Notes: generated by a model not told the origin, from the sequence alone. 10,447 bases of DNA from JBDKGD01 sp964513095 (GCA_964513095.1 CAZELH010000030.1:1-10447); one strand, 5' to 3'. Shown: positions 1 to 7,698, counted from the first letter of the stretch. A program made the numbers and translations.

Positions 1-1
1 A

Positions 2-21
2 CCTGCCTGCCGGTAGGCAGG
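2..21. repeat. Palindromic intergenic repeat (CCTGCCTGCC type)
   Basis: The 20 bases read CCTGCCTGCCGGTAGGCAGG and are self-complementary except for one G/T wobble pair placed symmetrically. The left arm ACCTGCCTGC (1-10) recurs exactly at 9933-9942, where it heads a larger inverted repeat. Such GC-rich inverted repeats between genes are common in Parcubacteria-type genomes; that is recalled knowledge, not a search result. The function is unknown; it could act as a transcription terminator or a REP-like element. Confidence 0.6.
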
Positions 22-180
22 GCTACGGCATGACGAGTAGGGTTTAGGGTATAGTTAAGTAAATTTAAGTTTTTTCCTTTTCTTGCCTATTTGGGATCTT
101 TGCGTTAGGGTAATTTTGAGAGGCGATGTTTCAATACTTTTTTTGAAATACCGCGTATCGTTTTTTAACAATTTATTTTT

Positions 181-186
181 AGGGAG
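181..186 (+). promoter_or_regulatory. Ribosome binding site of the S8 protease gene
   Basis: AGGGAG lies 6 bases before the ATG at 193, a good Shine-Dalgarno match at normal spacing, and fixes that start. Further upstream (61-180) the sequence is AT-rich. I see no convincing -35/-10 pair there, only a weak 6-bp stem TTTCAA/TTGAAA at 129-148. Confidence 0.6.
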
Positions 187-192
187 ATTTGT

Positions 193-2316
193 ATGAAGAA
201 ACAGGTCTGGCTATTGCATATCCTTATGAGTTTGGTTTTTGTCAGCACTCCGATATTCGGTTGTGTTGATTCTTTTACTAAGGATACCAGTGAAACAATT
301 GCCTGTGAGAGCTATCTGGTGTGTCGGCCAATGTCTGTGGTTGTGACAAAAAAATCTACACTTGATACTTCTTACGGTTTTTCTACTATTGTTGACCCGT
401 TGTTTGAGACTCGATCTGGGTGGTGGCAACGAGTCATTGTTCCGTCGGTTTTTCGTGGCCAATTTCTCATTGAAAGTCGTCGGATGATTGAGCGAAAGGA
501 AATTCTTTTCGTCGAACCAAATCATGCGGTGCATGCGTGCTTTGATCTCAATGATCCGCTTCTTGTGCATCGAGGTTCTTATGCGTTTACATCTTCGCTT
601 CATCGTATTCCTGAGATGCGTGATCTTATTTCTCGAACGAGCGACCGAGTCATTCTTTCTGTTGTTGATTCTGGCGTTGATTCAACTCATTCCGATCTTG
701 GGTATTCGATGCCGAAACCAAGTGATTCATATACTGCTTGGAATGGATCATCTGGTGGAGATACGACCGATTTTTTTGGTCACGGAACGTTTGTTTCGGG
801 AATTATGTTTGGTTTGGGTAACAATGGGTATGGTGCGGCAGGTGTGAGTGTTTCGAGTCGGGGCATGCCTATTCGAGTACTAGATAACAATGGATATGGA
901 AATTATGACGTGCTCGGTGCCGGTATTGTTCACGGCGTTGATATGGCTCGGCGAAATTCCGAATCGCGATTCATATTCAATTTTAGTTTTGGTACGAATG
1001 AATTCAGCCAATTTTTATATGATTCATGTGAATTATTGGCTCATTTACCAAACACTCTTGTTGTGTGTGCCGCTGGAAATAGTCATGCGCCAGTTGATTA
1101 CTTTTTCCCCGCACAATGGTCACGAATCTGGAAAAATTTTATTTCGGTTGGATCTATCGATTCTGATGGAGGATTATCCTATTATTCGAATTTGGGTGCG
1201 GATATTGCCGCGGCCGGATCTCATTTTTTGGGAGCGTTTCCTCTTAATAAGCGAGTAGGTCCTATTTCTGGATATAAGGAAGATTGGAGTGGCACTTCGT
1301 TTGCATCGCCAATGGTTGCTGGTGTTTCTGGGTTGGTGTGGTCTCGATTTCCCGAATTAACCGGTGAGGGAGTAAAAAATCGAATTCTTGCTACGGCGAA
1401 GATTTCTGATCTTGTGTCGAGTACACAGGTTTTGGGATCTCGGGTGCTTGATGGATTTGCGGCTGTTTCGGCGACATTGATTGCTCCGGTTGCTGCGGCG
1501 CGAGTTATTGGTGTGGTTCATGAAGGATCGGTGATGACTATAGATTGTAGTGGCTCTACTGATTCTCTTGGGCGATCATTACTGTATACACTCCATTTTT
1601 CTGATGGAACACCTGATGTGACATCAACAAATCCAGTGCTTACACACGTTGTACCTGTTACCGGTACCCTTACTCCCGTTGAAAGAACAATTTCGGTGAT
1701 TGTTTCAAATGGTGAAAGTGTCTCAACGCCGTGCGTTGTTTCTTTTACTGTTCTTCCTGAAAAAGCACCTCCGCAACTTTTTATTGTTGGTGGCAATGAT
1801 ATCTATGTTGCGGGTGTTGATAATTTAGCAATTTCGTTTGCGATATCGAGTCCGTCGCAGACATTTCCCGTTGAAGCAACTTTTTCTTGGGGTGAAAATA
1901 ATTTTTCACAAACTATTACTGTTGTGAAAGATTCTTTATTTACCTTCACTCACACGTATCAATCGGGTGGCCCATTTGTTATTAGTGCAAAGGGCGTGAT
2001 ACAACAGGATGATGGCCATGTTTTGTCGAGCACCGTTACGCAAACTGTGTATGTGATTGATACCATGGTGGTTGCTGGGGTGTATACGAAGGCGTATCGT
2101 TCTTTGCTTCTTACCTGTTCGCAACAGCTTCCGCCTTCCACTTCCGCGATCGTTGAAGTGATTGAATCGCGATCCGAAACTGCTATCGGTACTTTTTCTC
2201 TTTCCGCGCAACAACCCCTTGCATATCTACAGATACGATCTTTGAAAAAAGGATCATATCTGAGGGTTCGTGTTGGTGGGCGAGTGATTTCAAAAATTCC
2301 GATTCAGATTCGGTAA
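193..2316 (+). CDS. Exported subtilisin-like (S8) serine protease with PKD/Ig-like C-terminal domains
   Basis: A 707-residue secreted peptidase predicted to cleave proteins outside the cell. Residues 1-23 form a signal peptide (KK followed by a hydrophobic run); IFGC at 21-24 is a possible but imperfect lipobox, so it may be a lipoprotein anchored at Cys24. Residues 25-120 look like a propeptide ending in FVEPNHAV. The S8 catalytic domain spans about 150-425 with Asp159 (VVDSGVD), His197 (GHGTFVSG), oxyanion Asn296 (AAGN) and nucleophile Ser369 (GTSFASPMVAG), so all key residues are present. Residues 430-522 resemble a PKD domain, with the usual DASGS replaced by DCSGS. Residues 525-622 are a second PKD/Ig-like domain (FTHTYQSGG), and 625-707 a beta-rich tail without an LPXTG signal. 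It ends at its own terminator, so the downstream PKD gene is probably transcribed separately. The substrate is unknown. Confidence 0.93.
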   Translation: MKKQVWLLHILMSLVFVSTPIFGCVDSFTKDTSETIACESYLVCRPMSVVVTKKSTLDTSYGFSTIVDPLFETRSGWWQRVIVPSVFRGQFLIESRRMIERKEILFVEPNHAVHACFDLNDPLLVHRGSYAFTSSLHRIPEMRDLISRTSDRVILSVVDSGVDSTHSDLGYSMPKPSDSYTAWNGSSGGDTTDFFGHGTFVSGIMFGLGNNGYGAAGVSVSSRGMPIRVLDNNGYGNYDVLGAGIVHGVDMARRNSESRFIFNFSFGTNEFSQFLYDSCELLAHLPNTLVVCAAGNSHAPVDYFFPAQWSRIWKNFISVGSIDSDGGLSYYSNLGADIAAAGSHFLGAFPLNKRVGPISGYKEDWSGTSFASPMVAGVSGLVWSRFPELTGEGVKNRILATAKISDLVSSTQVLGSRVLDGFAAVSATLIAPVAAARVIGVVHEGSVMTIDCSGSTDSLGRSLLYTLHFSDGTPDVTSTNPVLTHVVPVTGTLTPVERTISVIVSNGESVSTPCVVSFTVLPEKAPPQLFIVGGNDIYVAGVDNLAISFAISSPSQTFPVEATFSWGENNFSQTITVVKDSLFTFTHTYQSGGPFVISAKGVIQQDDGHVLSSTVTQTVYVIDTMVVAGVYTKAYRSLLLTCSQQLPPSTSAIVEVIESRSETAIGTFSLSAQQPLAYLQIRSLKKGSYLRVRVGGRVISKIPIQIR

Positions 2317-2332
2317 TTGTCTTGTGACTTTT

Positions 2333-2370
2333 ATGGCCAAAGGATTTTTTCTTTGGCCATTTTTGTTTTT
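2333..2370 (+). terminator. Rho-independent terminator after the S8 protease gene
   Basis: A perfect 10-bp stem, ATGGCCAAAG (2333-2342) with CTTTGGCCAT (2351-2360), encloses an 8-base loop and is followed by a T-rich run TTTTGTTTTT. It sits 16 bases after the stop codon. Confidence 0.9.
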
Positions 2371-2390
2371 TTGCTGATACGAGTATAGTA

Positions 2391-2537
2391 ATGAATGAAA
2401 GCGAGATTCTGTTTGGTTATGAGATATGTTCGTTCGAGGTATCCGTGGAAGGTGCTCGAATGAGCGTTTGCACCCTCATTACTATTTTCAGTTTTTCGCT
2501 TTTTTTATTACTTGCATCGCATTTTTTCCGGTGCTAG
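2391..2537 (+). CDS. Possible small hydrophobic protein (48 aa), doubtful
   Basis: An open frame of 48 codons runs from ATG at 2391 to TAG at 2535. The N-terminal half is polar (MNESEILFGYE) and the C-terminal half (TLITIFSFSLFLLLASHFF) would form one membrane helix. TATAGT at 2384-2389 looks like a -10 box but lies directly against the ATG, and there is no ribosome binding site. A shorter version could start at ATG 2460. The hydrophobic stretch may only reflect T-rich intergenic DNA, and I recognise no family. It sits between two secreted-protein genes, after a strong terminator. Confidence 0.15.
   Translation: MNESEILFGYEICSFEVSVEGARMSVCTLITIFSFSLFLLLASHFFRC
2433..2480 (+). promoter_or_regulatory. 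Possible leader RNA structure with competing stems
   Basis: Within the 248-base stretch between the first terminator and the second PKD gene, three stems overlap and cannot all form: TTCGAG (2433-2438) with CTCGAA (2455-2460), GGTGC (2451-2455) with GCACC (2470-2474), and AATGAG (2459-2464) with CTCATT (2475-2480). Competing stems can indicate a regulatory leader, but each is only 5-6 bp and could occur by chance. The rest of 2481-2618 is T-rich and shows nothing else. Confidence 0.15.
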
Positions 2538-2609
2538 TGTTTTTAATAGATGGCGGATGATTGTTTTCTTTCGCTTTTTACTATTTTTATATGACGTAGT
2601 TATGGCACT

Positions 2610-2614
2610 GGGGG
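2610..2614 (+). promoter_or_regulatory. Ribosome binding site of the secreted PKD gene
   Basis: GGGGG followed by TGTT precedes the ATG at 2619, a G-rich Shine-Dalgarno-like site with 4-base spacing. It supports the chosen start, which is also supported by the signal peptide that follows directly. Confidence 0.4.
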
Positions 2615-2618
2615 TGTT

Positions 2619-3512
2619 ATGAAACATTTTTTTATTTCGTGTTTATTTGTACTTGTTTGTTTTTGGCGTCCTACGTACGCTCATGTTCTACCTCAACACA
2701 TTCTTCCAAGGGCATATTTACCAAACGTTCAGATTCGTGTCGGTCAATTGGCAGAGTTTGATTGTAGTAAATCTTCCGATCCACTTGGCCACGTAATTGT
2801 TGAATACAGGATGGATTTTGGAAATAACCGTTCTGATACTTTTTCTAGTCCGGTTATTACCTATCCGTATTTTGATGAAGGTTCGTTTACAACGTCGCTT
2901 GTTGTGGTGACTGACGATGGGCGAGTATCTCCTGCTGATATGGCGACTGTTACCGTTTCTCCCGCGAACAGACTTCCAGTTCTTTCTTGTGAAAAAGAAA
3001 ATATTACCGGAGTGGCGGGGAGAAGTTTCTATGTTCCTATTACGGTTTTAGATCTTGATGGTGATCGCGTTAGTGTTGTCGTCTTGAGTGATGAAGATAG
3101 TACGCCGGAAATGCCACGAAGCTTGGTTTCTAGTAGCGTCGATTTTTCATTTACGTTTTTTACCGTTGGTCCTCATTTCATATCCTTCATTCCTTCCGAT
3201 GATTATGGATCGGGTGGAATGTTGGTTGTTACAGTGATGATATTCGATGAAGTGTCGGTGACTACGCGGTATTACAAGAAACGTGATTGTATTGAGGTCG
3301 ATGCGTCGAAGTGCGACAAAAAAGCAGTGTTGACGTTTACGATCGAAACATCGTCTGGATTTAAAACTGTTACGTTGCCAGCTCAACCTGAAAGTCAAAG
3401 GGATACTCCTCGCATCTATTATTTTTTTGGATTTCGACCGCGAGAGTATGTTGATTATTCCGTTACTTCTTCTTTGGGAGGGAGTGCAACGGGATATCTC
3501 ATTCCTTATTAA
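2619..3512 (+). CDS. Secreted PKD/Ig-like domain protein
   Basis: A 297-residue protein with a signal peptide (residues 1-21, MKHFFISCLFVLVCFWRPTYA, likely cut after Ala21). Residues 33-115 form a PKD domain: VGQLAEFDCSKSSDPLG near the start, a DFG turn at 66-68, YPYFDEGSFTTSLVV, and a closing TVTVSP strand. Residues 118-212 form a second Ig/cadherin-like domain with an acidic DLDGD turn (145-149) that could bind calcium. Residues 213-297 are beta-rich with Cys224 and Cys232. There are no catalytic motifs and no sorting signal, so it is probably a binding or structural surface protein. The DCS.S.D.LG motif is shared with the first PKD domain of the upstream S8 protease, suggesting common origin or matched function. 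Strong terminators on both sides indicate a single-gene transcript. The ligand is unknown. Confidence 0.85.
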   Translation: MKHFFISCLFVLVCFWRPTYAHVLPQHILPRAYLPNVQIRVGQLAEFDCSKSSDPLGHVIVEYRMDFGNNRSDTFSSPVITYPYFDEGSFTTSLVVVTDDGRVSPADMATVTVSPANRLPVLSCEKENITGVAGRSFYVPITVLDLDGDRVSVVVLSDEDSTPEMPRSLVSSSVDFSFTFFTVGPHFISFIPSDDYGSGGMLVVTVMIFDEVSVTTRYYKKRDCIEVDASKCDKKAVLTFTIETSSGFKTVTLPAQPESQRDTPRIYYFFGFRPREYVDYSVTSSLGGSATGYLIPY

Positions 3513-3525
3513 CTTTTTGTTTTAG

Positions 3526-3571
3526 AGGCTCTTCGATGCGCGTCGTGCGTCAAGAGCCTTTTTTCTTTTTT
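3526..3571 (+). terminator. Rho-independent terminator after the secreted PKD gene
   Basis: AGGCTCTT (3526-3533) pairs with AAGAGCCT (3552-3559) around an 18-base GC-rich loop and is followed by a long T run broken by one C. It begins 14 bases after the stop codon. An ATG at 3536 that opens the downstream reading frame falls inside this hairpin and is therefore not a credible start for the helicase. Confidence 0.88.
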
Positions 3572-3604
3572 TATCCCGTTTTTCCCCGTAGAATGATAGG
3601 TACT

Positions 3605-6600
3605 ATGAATGACGCCTCTGCCTACCAGACCCAGTATAATCTGTTAAATTCCGCCCAAAAGGCCGCCGTGGACGCTATAGAGGGTCCTGTGATGGTTGTA
3701 GCGGGTCCGGGTACCGGCAAAACTCAGATTTTAACCCTTCGGGCAGGGCGTATTTTACAAAAGACCGATGCTTCAGCCGACAGCATTCTCGCCCTTACCT
3801 TCACCGAAAATGCCGCAGCAAATATGCGTTCGAGGTTAGCTCGCTTAATTGGACCTTCCGCATATCGAGTATGGATTGGAACATTCCATGGATTTTGCAA
3901 TGACCTTATTGCAACATATCCCGAATACTTTGAACGGATTTTAGGTGCTCGCGCAGCTTCCGATGTAGAGCAAATTTCATTATTGCAAAAATCTATTGTG
4001 GCTTTGGATATCCCGCTTCTGAAACCTTTTGGCGAGCCACTTTTTTATCTTCGTTCAGCTCGATCATCAATTTCTCATTTAAAACGCGAAGGAGTTTCGC
4101 CGACTAATTTTTTACGAATTTTAGACGTTGCGCTTAAAGAGTTTAATGAAATACCCGATTTGGTTCATGAAAAAGGAAAATACGCGGGACAAATGAAAGG
4201 CGCGTATGTGCAATTGAAAAAAAATCTTGATAAGAATTTTGATTTACAAAAATTATACGCGCGATATCAAGACGATATGCGTGTGGCAGGGTTGTATGAT
4301 TTTGACGATATGATTTTGGAGGTCGCGACTACATTGCAAGCAAATTCCGATTTACTCCTCACTCTTCAGGAGCGTTTCGCTTATATCATGGTTGATGAAC
4401 ATCAAGATACGAATAATGCGCAAAATAAAGTATTGGAACTATTGGCTTCCGCTTCTGATTCGCCAAATATATTTGTAGTGGGTGATGAAAAGCAAGCCAT
4501 TTTTCGATTTCAAGGGGCGAGCATTGAAAATTTTCTCTATTTTCAAAAATTATATCCGACTGCGCGTTGCATTATTCTTTCGCAAAATTATCGCTCAACC
4601 CAACCGTTGCTTGATGCGGCAACAAGTGTGATAGGAAAACGTGCGCGGAGTTTTGATTCACGTAGTGGTGAGTCAGATGCACTGCGCGCCGCGCATGCCC
4701 CCTCTGTTCCAACGGAACACATTCAATTAAAATCGTTTTCTACCGCTGAAGTTGAAGCGTATGCGGTGGCAAAAGATATTCTTACTCGAATTGCGCGTGG
4801 AGTACCTGCGCATGAAATTGCGATTTTGTATCGCGATAATGGCGATGCACATGTACTGGCCAATGCGCTATCGGCGCAAGGGATTGCACATCAAATTATT
4901 TCAAAGGGAAATATTTTACACGATATTCGGATTGGGCAACTTATTTTACTTCTTCGCGTGATAGCGGAATTTCCTGCCCAAGAATATGTTGGACGCGTAC
5001 TTCATTTTGATTTTTTTGATATTTCTCCGCTAGATATCGCAAAAATTTTGGCATACCATGCGCGTGAAAAACATCTTTCGCTCATTGATATTATTACTTC
5101 TTCTGTTCATCTTGGTTCGGCGCAGGTGAGTGAGTATGAAAAAATTTTAGCTATTGGACAGTTGTTTGTTTCGTGGAAACGTTTTTCTCACAACGCCACT
5201 GTTCCAGAATTATTTCAAAAAATACTCTATGAATGCGGATATATGACCAAGATATTGGCGGATGTTCGTTCGGCCGATCTTGTTCGAAAGACTCAATTAT
5301 TATTTCACGAGATAGAGGTGGTGCATATTGCCAATCCATCGATTGGTGTAAGTGACGTGATTGCGCATTTTGATATTTTGAAAGAATATGGAATCGCGCT
5401 TTCGTATACTCCTACAATTTCTGCCGATAGCGGTGTTGTTTTGATGACCGCTCATAGCGCCAAAGGATTGGAGTTTGATTCTGTTTTTATGGTTGGTGTG
5501 CATGACGGTCATTGGGGTGGTCGGTTGAAACGTGATCTTATTCGTTTACCACATATTGTACGTCTTGATGCTACTCTTCCAGCTGAAACTGACGACGAAG
5601 ATGAGCGCCGATTATTTTATGTGGCGATGACACGGGCACGAAAAGAGCTCACGCTTACGTATTCAACGACGTCCGCATCCGGAAAAAGTCAGCTTCCGAG
5701 TCAGTTTGTGAACGAGATTCACGCTGATTTTATTCAGGTGATTGATACCAATGCTCAAGAAAAAGAATATGCGGAGGCAATTAAAATTCAGATGAATACT
5801 CAAATCACACATCTTTCTTCTTCAAAAATTGATCCGTCATATCTTCGAGATCTTTTTTTTGTGAGCGGATTATCGGCAACGGCGGTGAATAATTACATTG
5901 AGTGTCCGATAAAATATTTGTATGTCAATTTGTTGCGATTGCCATCTGTAAAAAGTAGGGCGCAGTTGTATGGAACGGCAATTCATGCGGCGCTGAAAGC
6001 AGTTTTTGATGCGTATGGCGTATCGGGTGTGTTGGATGATGAGATTGCGCGTATTGCGTTTGAAACACAATTGGGTCGAGTGGGATTACCTCCAACTGAT
6101 TTCGCGATATTTTTAGAAAAGGGTTCGCGTGCATTGAGCGGATATTTGGCGCATTATGGCATGCCAACCGTGCCATTTATTGCGAGCGAAGTAAAAGTTG
6201 CGGGAGTCGTAATCCCTGCTGAGGATATTGGCGGTGAGCATAGCCACGATGTGCCGTTATCGGGTTTTTTGGATCGTGTTGATATGCTCGATAATATCCG
6301 CAGTCGTGCGTGTGTTGTAGATTATAAGACGGGGAAATATAAAACGCGCAATGAACTTGCCGGTAGTACAAAAAATGCCGATGGAAACTATCTTCGTCAG
6401 CTTACGTTTTATAAGTTGTTACTGGATCGTAGTTCCCAGTCGTTTCGTATGGAGTCGGGGAGAATCGATTTTGTTGAGCCCGATGAAAAAGGGAGATATT
6501 ACCAACATGATTTTGTGATTTCTGCCGATATGGCTAATGAGCTGTATCAAACTATTGTTGAAATATCTCGCGATATCGCGAGTGGCGAGTTTTTGAAAAA

Positions 6601-6652
6601 AGGATGTGGTGACAAAGAGTGTGAGTATTGCGCGTTGTTTGGGCAGTTATAG
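3605..6652 (+). CDS. UvrD/PcrA-type SF1 helicase fused to a PD-(D/E)XK (AddB/Cas4-like) Fe-S nuclease
   Basis: A 1015-residue DNA helicase-nuclease expected to unwind and trim DNA ends in repair or recombination in the cytoplasm. Numbering is from ATG 3605. Helicase motifs in order: Walker A GPGTGKT (34-40), Ia LTFTENAA (64-71), II DEHQD (264-268), III GDEKQAIFRFQGA (293-305), IV QNYRS (327-331), V TAHSAKGLEFD (615-625), VI VAMTRAR (673-679). The C-terminal nuclease (about 750-1015) has His794, Glu862, Asp890 (GFLDRVD), Asp906-x-Lys908 (DYKTGK) and Gln932 (RQLTFYK). Cys767 plus Cys1001, Cys1006 and Cys1009 match the one-plus-three cysteine pattern of AddB/Cas4 Fe-S nucleases. The start was chosen because the longer frame from 3536 begins inside the preceding terminator, and the N-terminus MNDASAYQTQYNLLNSAQKAAV gives a normal Q-motif region. 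A weak AGG precedes the ATG. By family knowledge such single-chain enzymes may stand in for AddAB/RecBCD; that role is inferred. Confidence 0.93.
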   Translation: MNDASAYQTQYNLLNSAQKAAVDAIEGPVMVVAGPGTGKTQILTLRAGRILQKTDASADSILALTFTENAAANMRSRLARLIGPSAYRVWIGTFHGFCNDLIATYPEYFERILGARAASDVEQISLLQKSIVALDIPLLKPFGEPLFYLRSARSSISHLKREGVSPTNFLRILDVALKEFNEIPDLVHEKGKYAGQMKGAYVQLKKNLDKNFDLQKLYARYQDDMRVAGLYDFDDMILEVATTLQANSDLLLTLQERFAYIMVDEHQDTNNAQNKVLELLASASDSPNIFVVGDEKQAIFRFQGASIENFLYFQKLYPTARCIILSQNYRSTQPLLDAATSVIGKRARSFDSRSGESDALRAAHAPSVPTEHIQLKSFSTAEVEAYAVAKDILTRIARGVPAHEIAILYRDNGDAHVLANALSAQGIAHQIISKGNILHDIRIGQLILLLRVIAEFPAQEYVGRVLHFDFFDISPLDIAKILAYHAREKHLSLIDIITSSVHLGSAQVSEYEKILAIGQLFVSWKRFSHNATVPELFQKILYECGYMTKILADVRSADLVRKTQLLFHEIEVVHIANPSIGVSDVIAHFDILKEYGIALSYTPTISADSGVVLMTAHSAKGLEFDSVFMVGVHDGHWGGRLKRDLIRLPHIVRLDATLPAETDDEDERRLFYVAMTRARKELTLTYSTTSASGKSQLPSQFVNEIHADFIQVIDTNAQEKEYAEAIKIQMNTQITHLSSSKIDPSYLRDLFFVSGLSATAVNNYIECPIKYLYVNLLRLPSVKSRAQLYGTAIHAALKAVFDAYGVSGVLDDEIARIAFETQLGRVGLPPTDFAIFLEKGSRALSGYLAHYGMPTVPFIASEVKVAGVVIPAEDIGGEHSHDVPLSGFLDRVDMLDNIRSRACVVDYKTGKYKTRNELAGSTKNADGNYLRQLTFYKLLLDRSSQSFRMESGRIDFVEPDEKGRYYQHDFVISADMANELYQTIVEISRDIASGEFLKKGCGDKECEYCALFGQL

Positions 6653-6686
6653 TATTTAAAAAATTCTCTTAGCGAGTTCCAAATAC

Positions 6687-6721
6687 ATTGCGGATTGAGT
6701 ATTGAAGAATTGCGAATTGAG
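6687..6721. repeat. Degenerate repeat pair ATTGCGGATTGAG / ATTGCGAATTGAG
   Basis: ATTGCGGATTGAG (6687-6699) is followed at 6709-6721 by ATTGCGAATTGAG, one base different. The same two words recur in the same order at 9842-9854 and 9856-9868, there only one base apart. GAAGAATGAA accompanies both copies, at 6721-6730 and 9833-9842. It lies in the 200-base repeat-rich gap after the helicase gene. The function is unknown. Confidence 0.65.
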
Positions 6722-6779
6722 AAGAATGAAGTTCGCCATCAGCCAACTGGAGGATGACTGCTCACTAAAGATTCTAGAC

Positions 6780-6795
6780 CCCCGCCTTCGCGGGG
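6780..6795. repeat. GC hairpin of a GACCCCCGCCTTCGCGGGG-type repeat
   Basis: CCCCGC (6780-6785) pairs with GCGGGG (6790-6795) around the tetraloop CTTC. It directly abuts the 34-base palindrome that follows. A related word, GACCCGCTTTCGCC, occurs at 7775-7788 in the next repeat-rich gap. It is probably an intergenic repeat; it could terminate transcription, but no T run follows immediately. Confidence 0.55.
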
Positions 6796-6796
6796 A

Positions 6797-6830
6797 TGAT
6801 TCTTCATCAAAAATTTTTGATGAAGAATCA
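6797..6830. repeat. Perfect 34-base palindrome
   Basis: TGATTCTTCATCAAAAA (6797-6813) is the exact reverse complement of 6814-6830, giving 17 perfect base pairs with no loop. A related inverted repeat with the core ATCAAAATTT occurs at 7699-7724, on the other side of the membrane-protein gene. It could act as a bidirectional terminator or a cruciform site, or be a mobile repeat unit. The sequence shows no accompanying transposase. Confidence 0.75.
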
Positions 6831-6867
6831 CTTATCAACATAAAAAATAAAATTTACAAAACGCGTT

Positions 6868-6876
6868 TGATATGAT
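6868..6876 (+). promoter_or_regulatory. Possible extended -10 promoter of the TM-helix gene
   Basis: TGATATGAT contains the extended -10 element TGn followed by TATGAT (6871-6876), five of six matches to TATAAT. No good -35 is present, as can happen with extended -10 promoters. Transcription would start near 6883, downstream of the ATG at 6879, which favours the ATG at 6936 as the real start. Confidence 0.35.
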
Positions 6877-6935
6877 GAATGTATAGATTTGTTTGTCGAA
6901 TTTTTTATATTCATTTTTTTATTTTTTCTACATCT

Positions 6936-7622
6936 ATGTTTATTGTTGCCCGATGGGCAGATGTAATCGTTGCATCGTTGCAGCGATTATGGGATGGTGT
7001 GATTTCTTTTATTCCAAATTTAGTCGGCGCGGTGGTGGTGTTTGTGATTGGATTGGTTGTGGCGAGTGGGTTGTCGGCGTTGGTGGAACGACTCCTTTCA
7101 GCGCTTCATTTTGATGATTTGTTTTCACAGTTGGGGCTTTCGAGCTATTTTAAACGTGCCGGTGTGCCATTGAAAGCATCTTTTTTTGTCGGACGCGTGG
7201 TATTTTGGTTTATTATTTTAGTATTTTTGTTGGCGGTTTCTGACGCTCTTAATTTGTTTGGATTAACTCGTTTCTTAACGGACGTAATTGATTTTGTGCC
7301 AAATGTCATCGCCGCGTCACTTATCTTGCTTGCGTCATTTGTGCTTGGTCATTTCTTGCGTCGCGTGGTTTCAGCGTCGGTTTTTTCGGCGAAACTTCAT
7401 GCCGCTGAATTTTTGGGAACCGTGTCATGGTGGGCAGTGGTAATCTTTGGATTTTTCGCTGCTCTTTCCCAGCTTCATGTGGCAGAAACGATCGTTCATA
7501 TGTTAGTTCTTGGATTTATCAGCATGTTGGCGTTGGCTGGTGGGCTCGCCTTTGGCCTTGGTGGTCGTGATTATGCCGCTCACTTGTTGAAGAAATTGCA
7601 GGAGCGAACGGAAGGAAAGTAA
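6936..7622 (+). CDS. Multi-pass membrane protein, MscS-associated TM-helix-repeat type
   Basis: A 228-residue integral membrane protein. Numbering is from ATG 6936. Hydrophobic segments lie at about 27-49, 84-103, 122-142, 162-178 and 189-210. The pattern FIPNL (25-29) and FVPNV (120-124), each opening a hydrophobic helix, indicates two copies of the conserved TM-helix repeat found beside or within small-conductance mechanosensitive channel proteins. The end FGLGGRDYAAHLLKKL is typical of that group. No MscS beta domain follows, so a channel role in osmotic adaptation is only an inference. The frame is open back to an ATG at 6879 and would add 19 residues (MYRFVCRIFYIHFFIFSTS). I prefer 6936 because of the promoter at 6868-6876 and the family-like N-terminus MFIVARWADVIVASLQ, but there is no clear ribosome binding site. 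Palindromes flank the gene on both sides. Confidence 0.85.
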   Translation: MFIVARWADVIVASLQRLWDGVISFIPNLVGAVVVFVIGLVVASGLSALVERLLSALHFDDLFSQLGLSSYFKRAGVPLKASFFVGRVVFWFIILVFLLAVSDALNLFGLTRFLTDVIDFVPNVIAASLILLASFVLGHFLRRVVSASVFSAKLHAAEFLGTVSWWAVVIFGFFAALSQLHVAETIVHMLVLGFISMLALAGGLAFGLGGRDYAAHLLKKLQERTEGK

Positions 7623-7659
7623 GTAGTTTTAAATCTCCGATTTTATCCCTTTAAGAACC

Positions 7660-7690
7660 GATGTATAATTTCTTGCAAGAAATTATCATC
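7660..7690. repeat. AT-rich inverted repeat after the TM-helix gene
   Basis: ATAATTTCTT GC AAGAAATTAT (7665-7686) is a perfect 22-base palindrome. It is extended by GATG (7660-7663) pairing with CATC (7687-7690) across a single bulged T. It begins 38 bases after the stop codon. No T run follows, so a terminator role is uncertain. Confidence 0.55.
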
Positions 7691-7698
7691 TTGATCTC

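Noticed and set aside
211..603. 130-codon minus-strand frame
   Set aside because: It is antisense to the signal peptide and propeptide of the S8 protease. Its basic, His/Asn/Arg-rich composition is typical of a shadow frame.
2371..2618. tRNA or riboswitch
   Set aside because: No cloverleaf, TTCGA loop in the right frame of stems, or known aptamer core could be drawn; only short competing stems were found.
193..6652. Operon joining the protease, PKD protein and helicase
   Set aside because: Strong Rho-independent terminators at 2333-2370 and 3526-3571 separate the three genes, so shared transcription is unlikely despite the same orientation.
6656..6841. 61-codon minus-strand frame in the gap after the helicase
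   Set aside because: It is composed of the repeat hairpins and the 34-base palindrome; there is no start signal and no protein-like composition.
6653..6870. CRISPR-like array in the repeat-rich gap
   Set aside because: The repeats are short, palindromic and differ from each other. There are no regularly spaced identical repeats with unique spacers, and no cas genes nearby.
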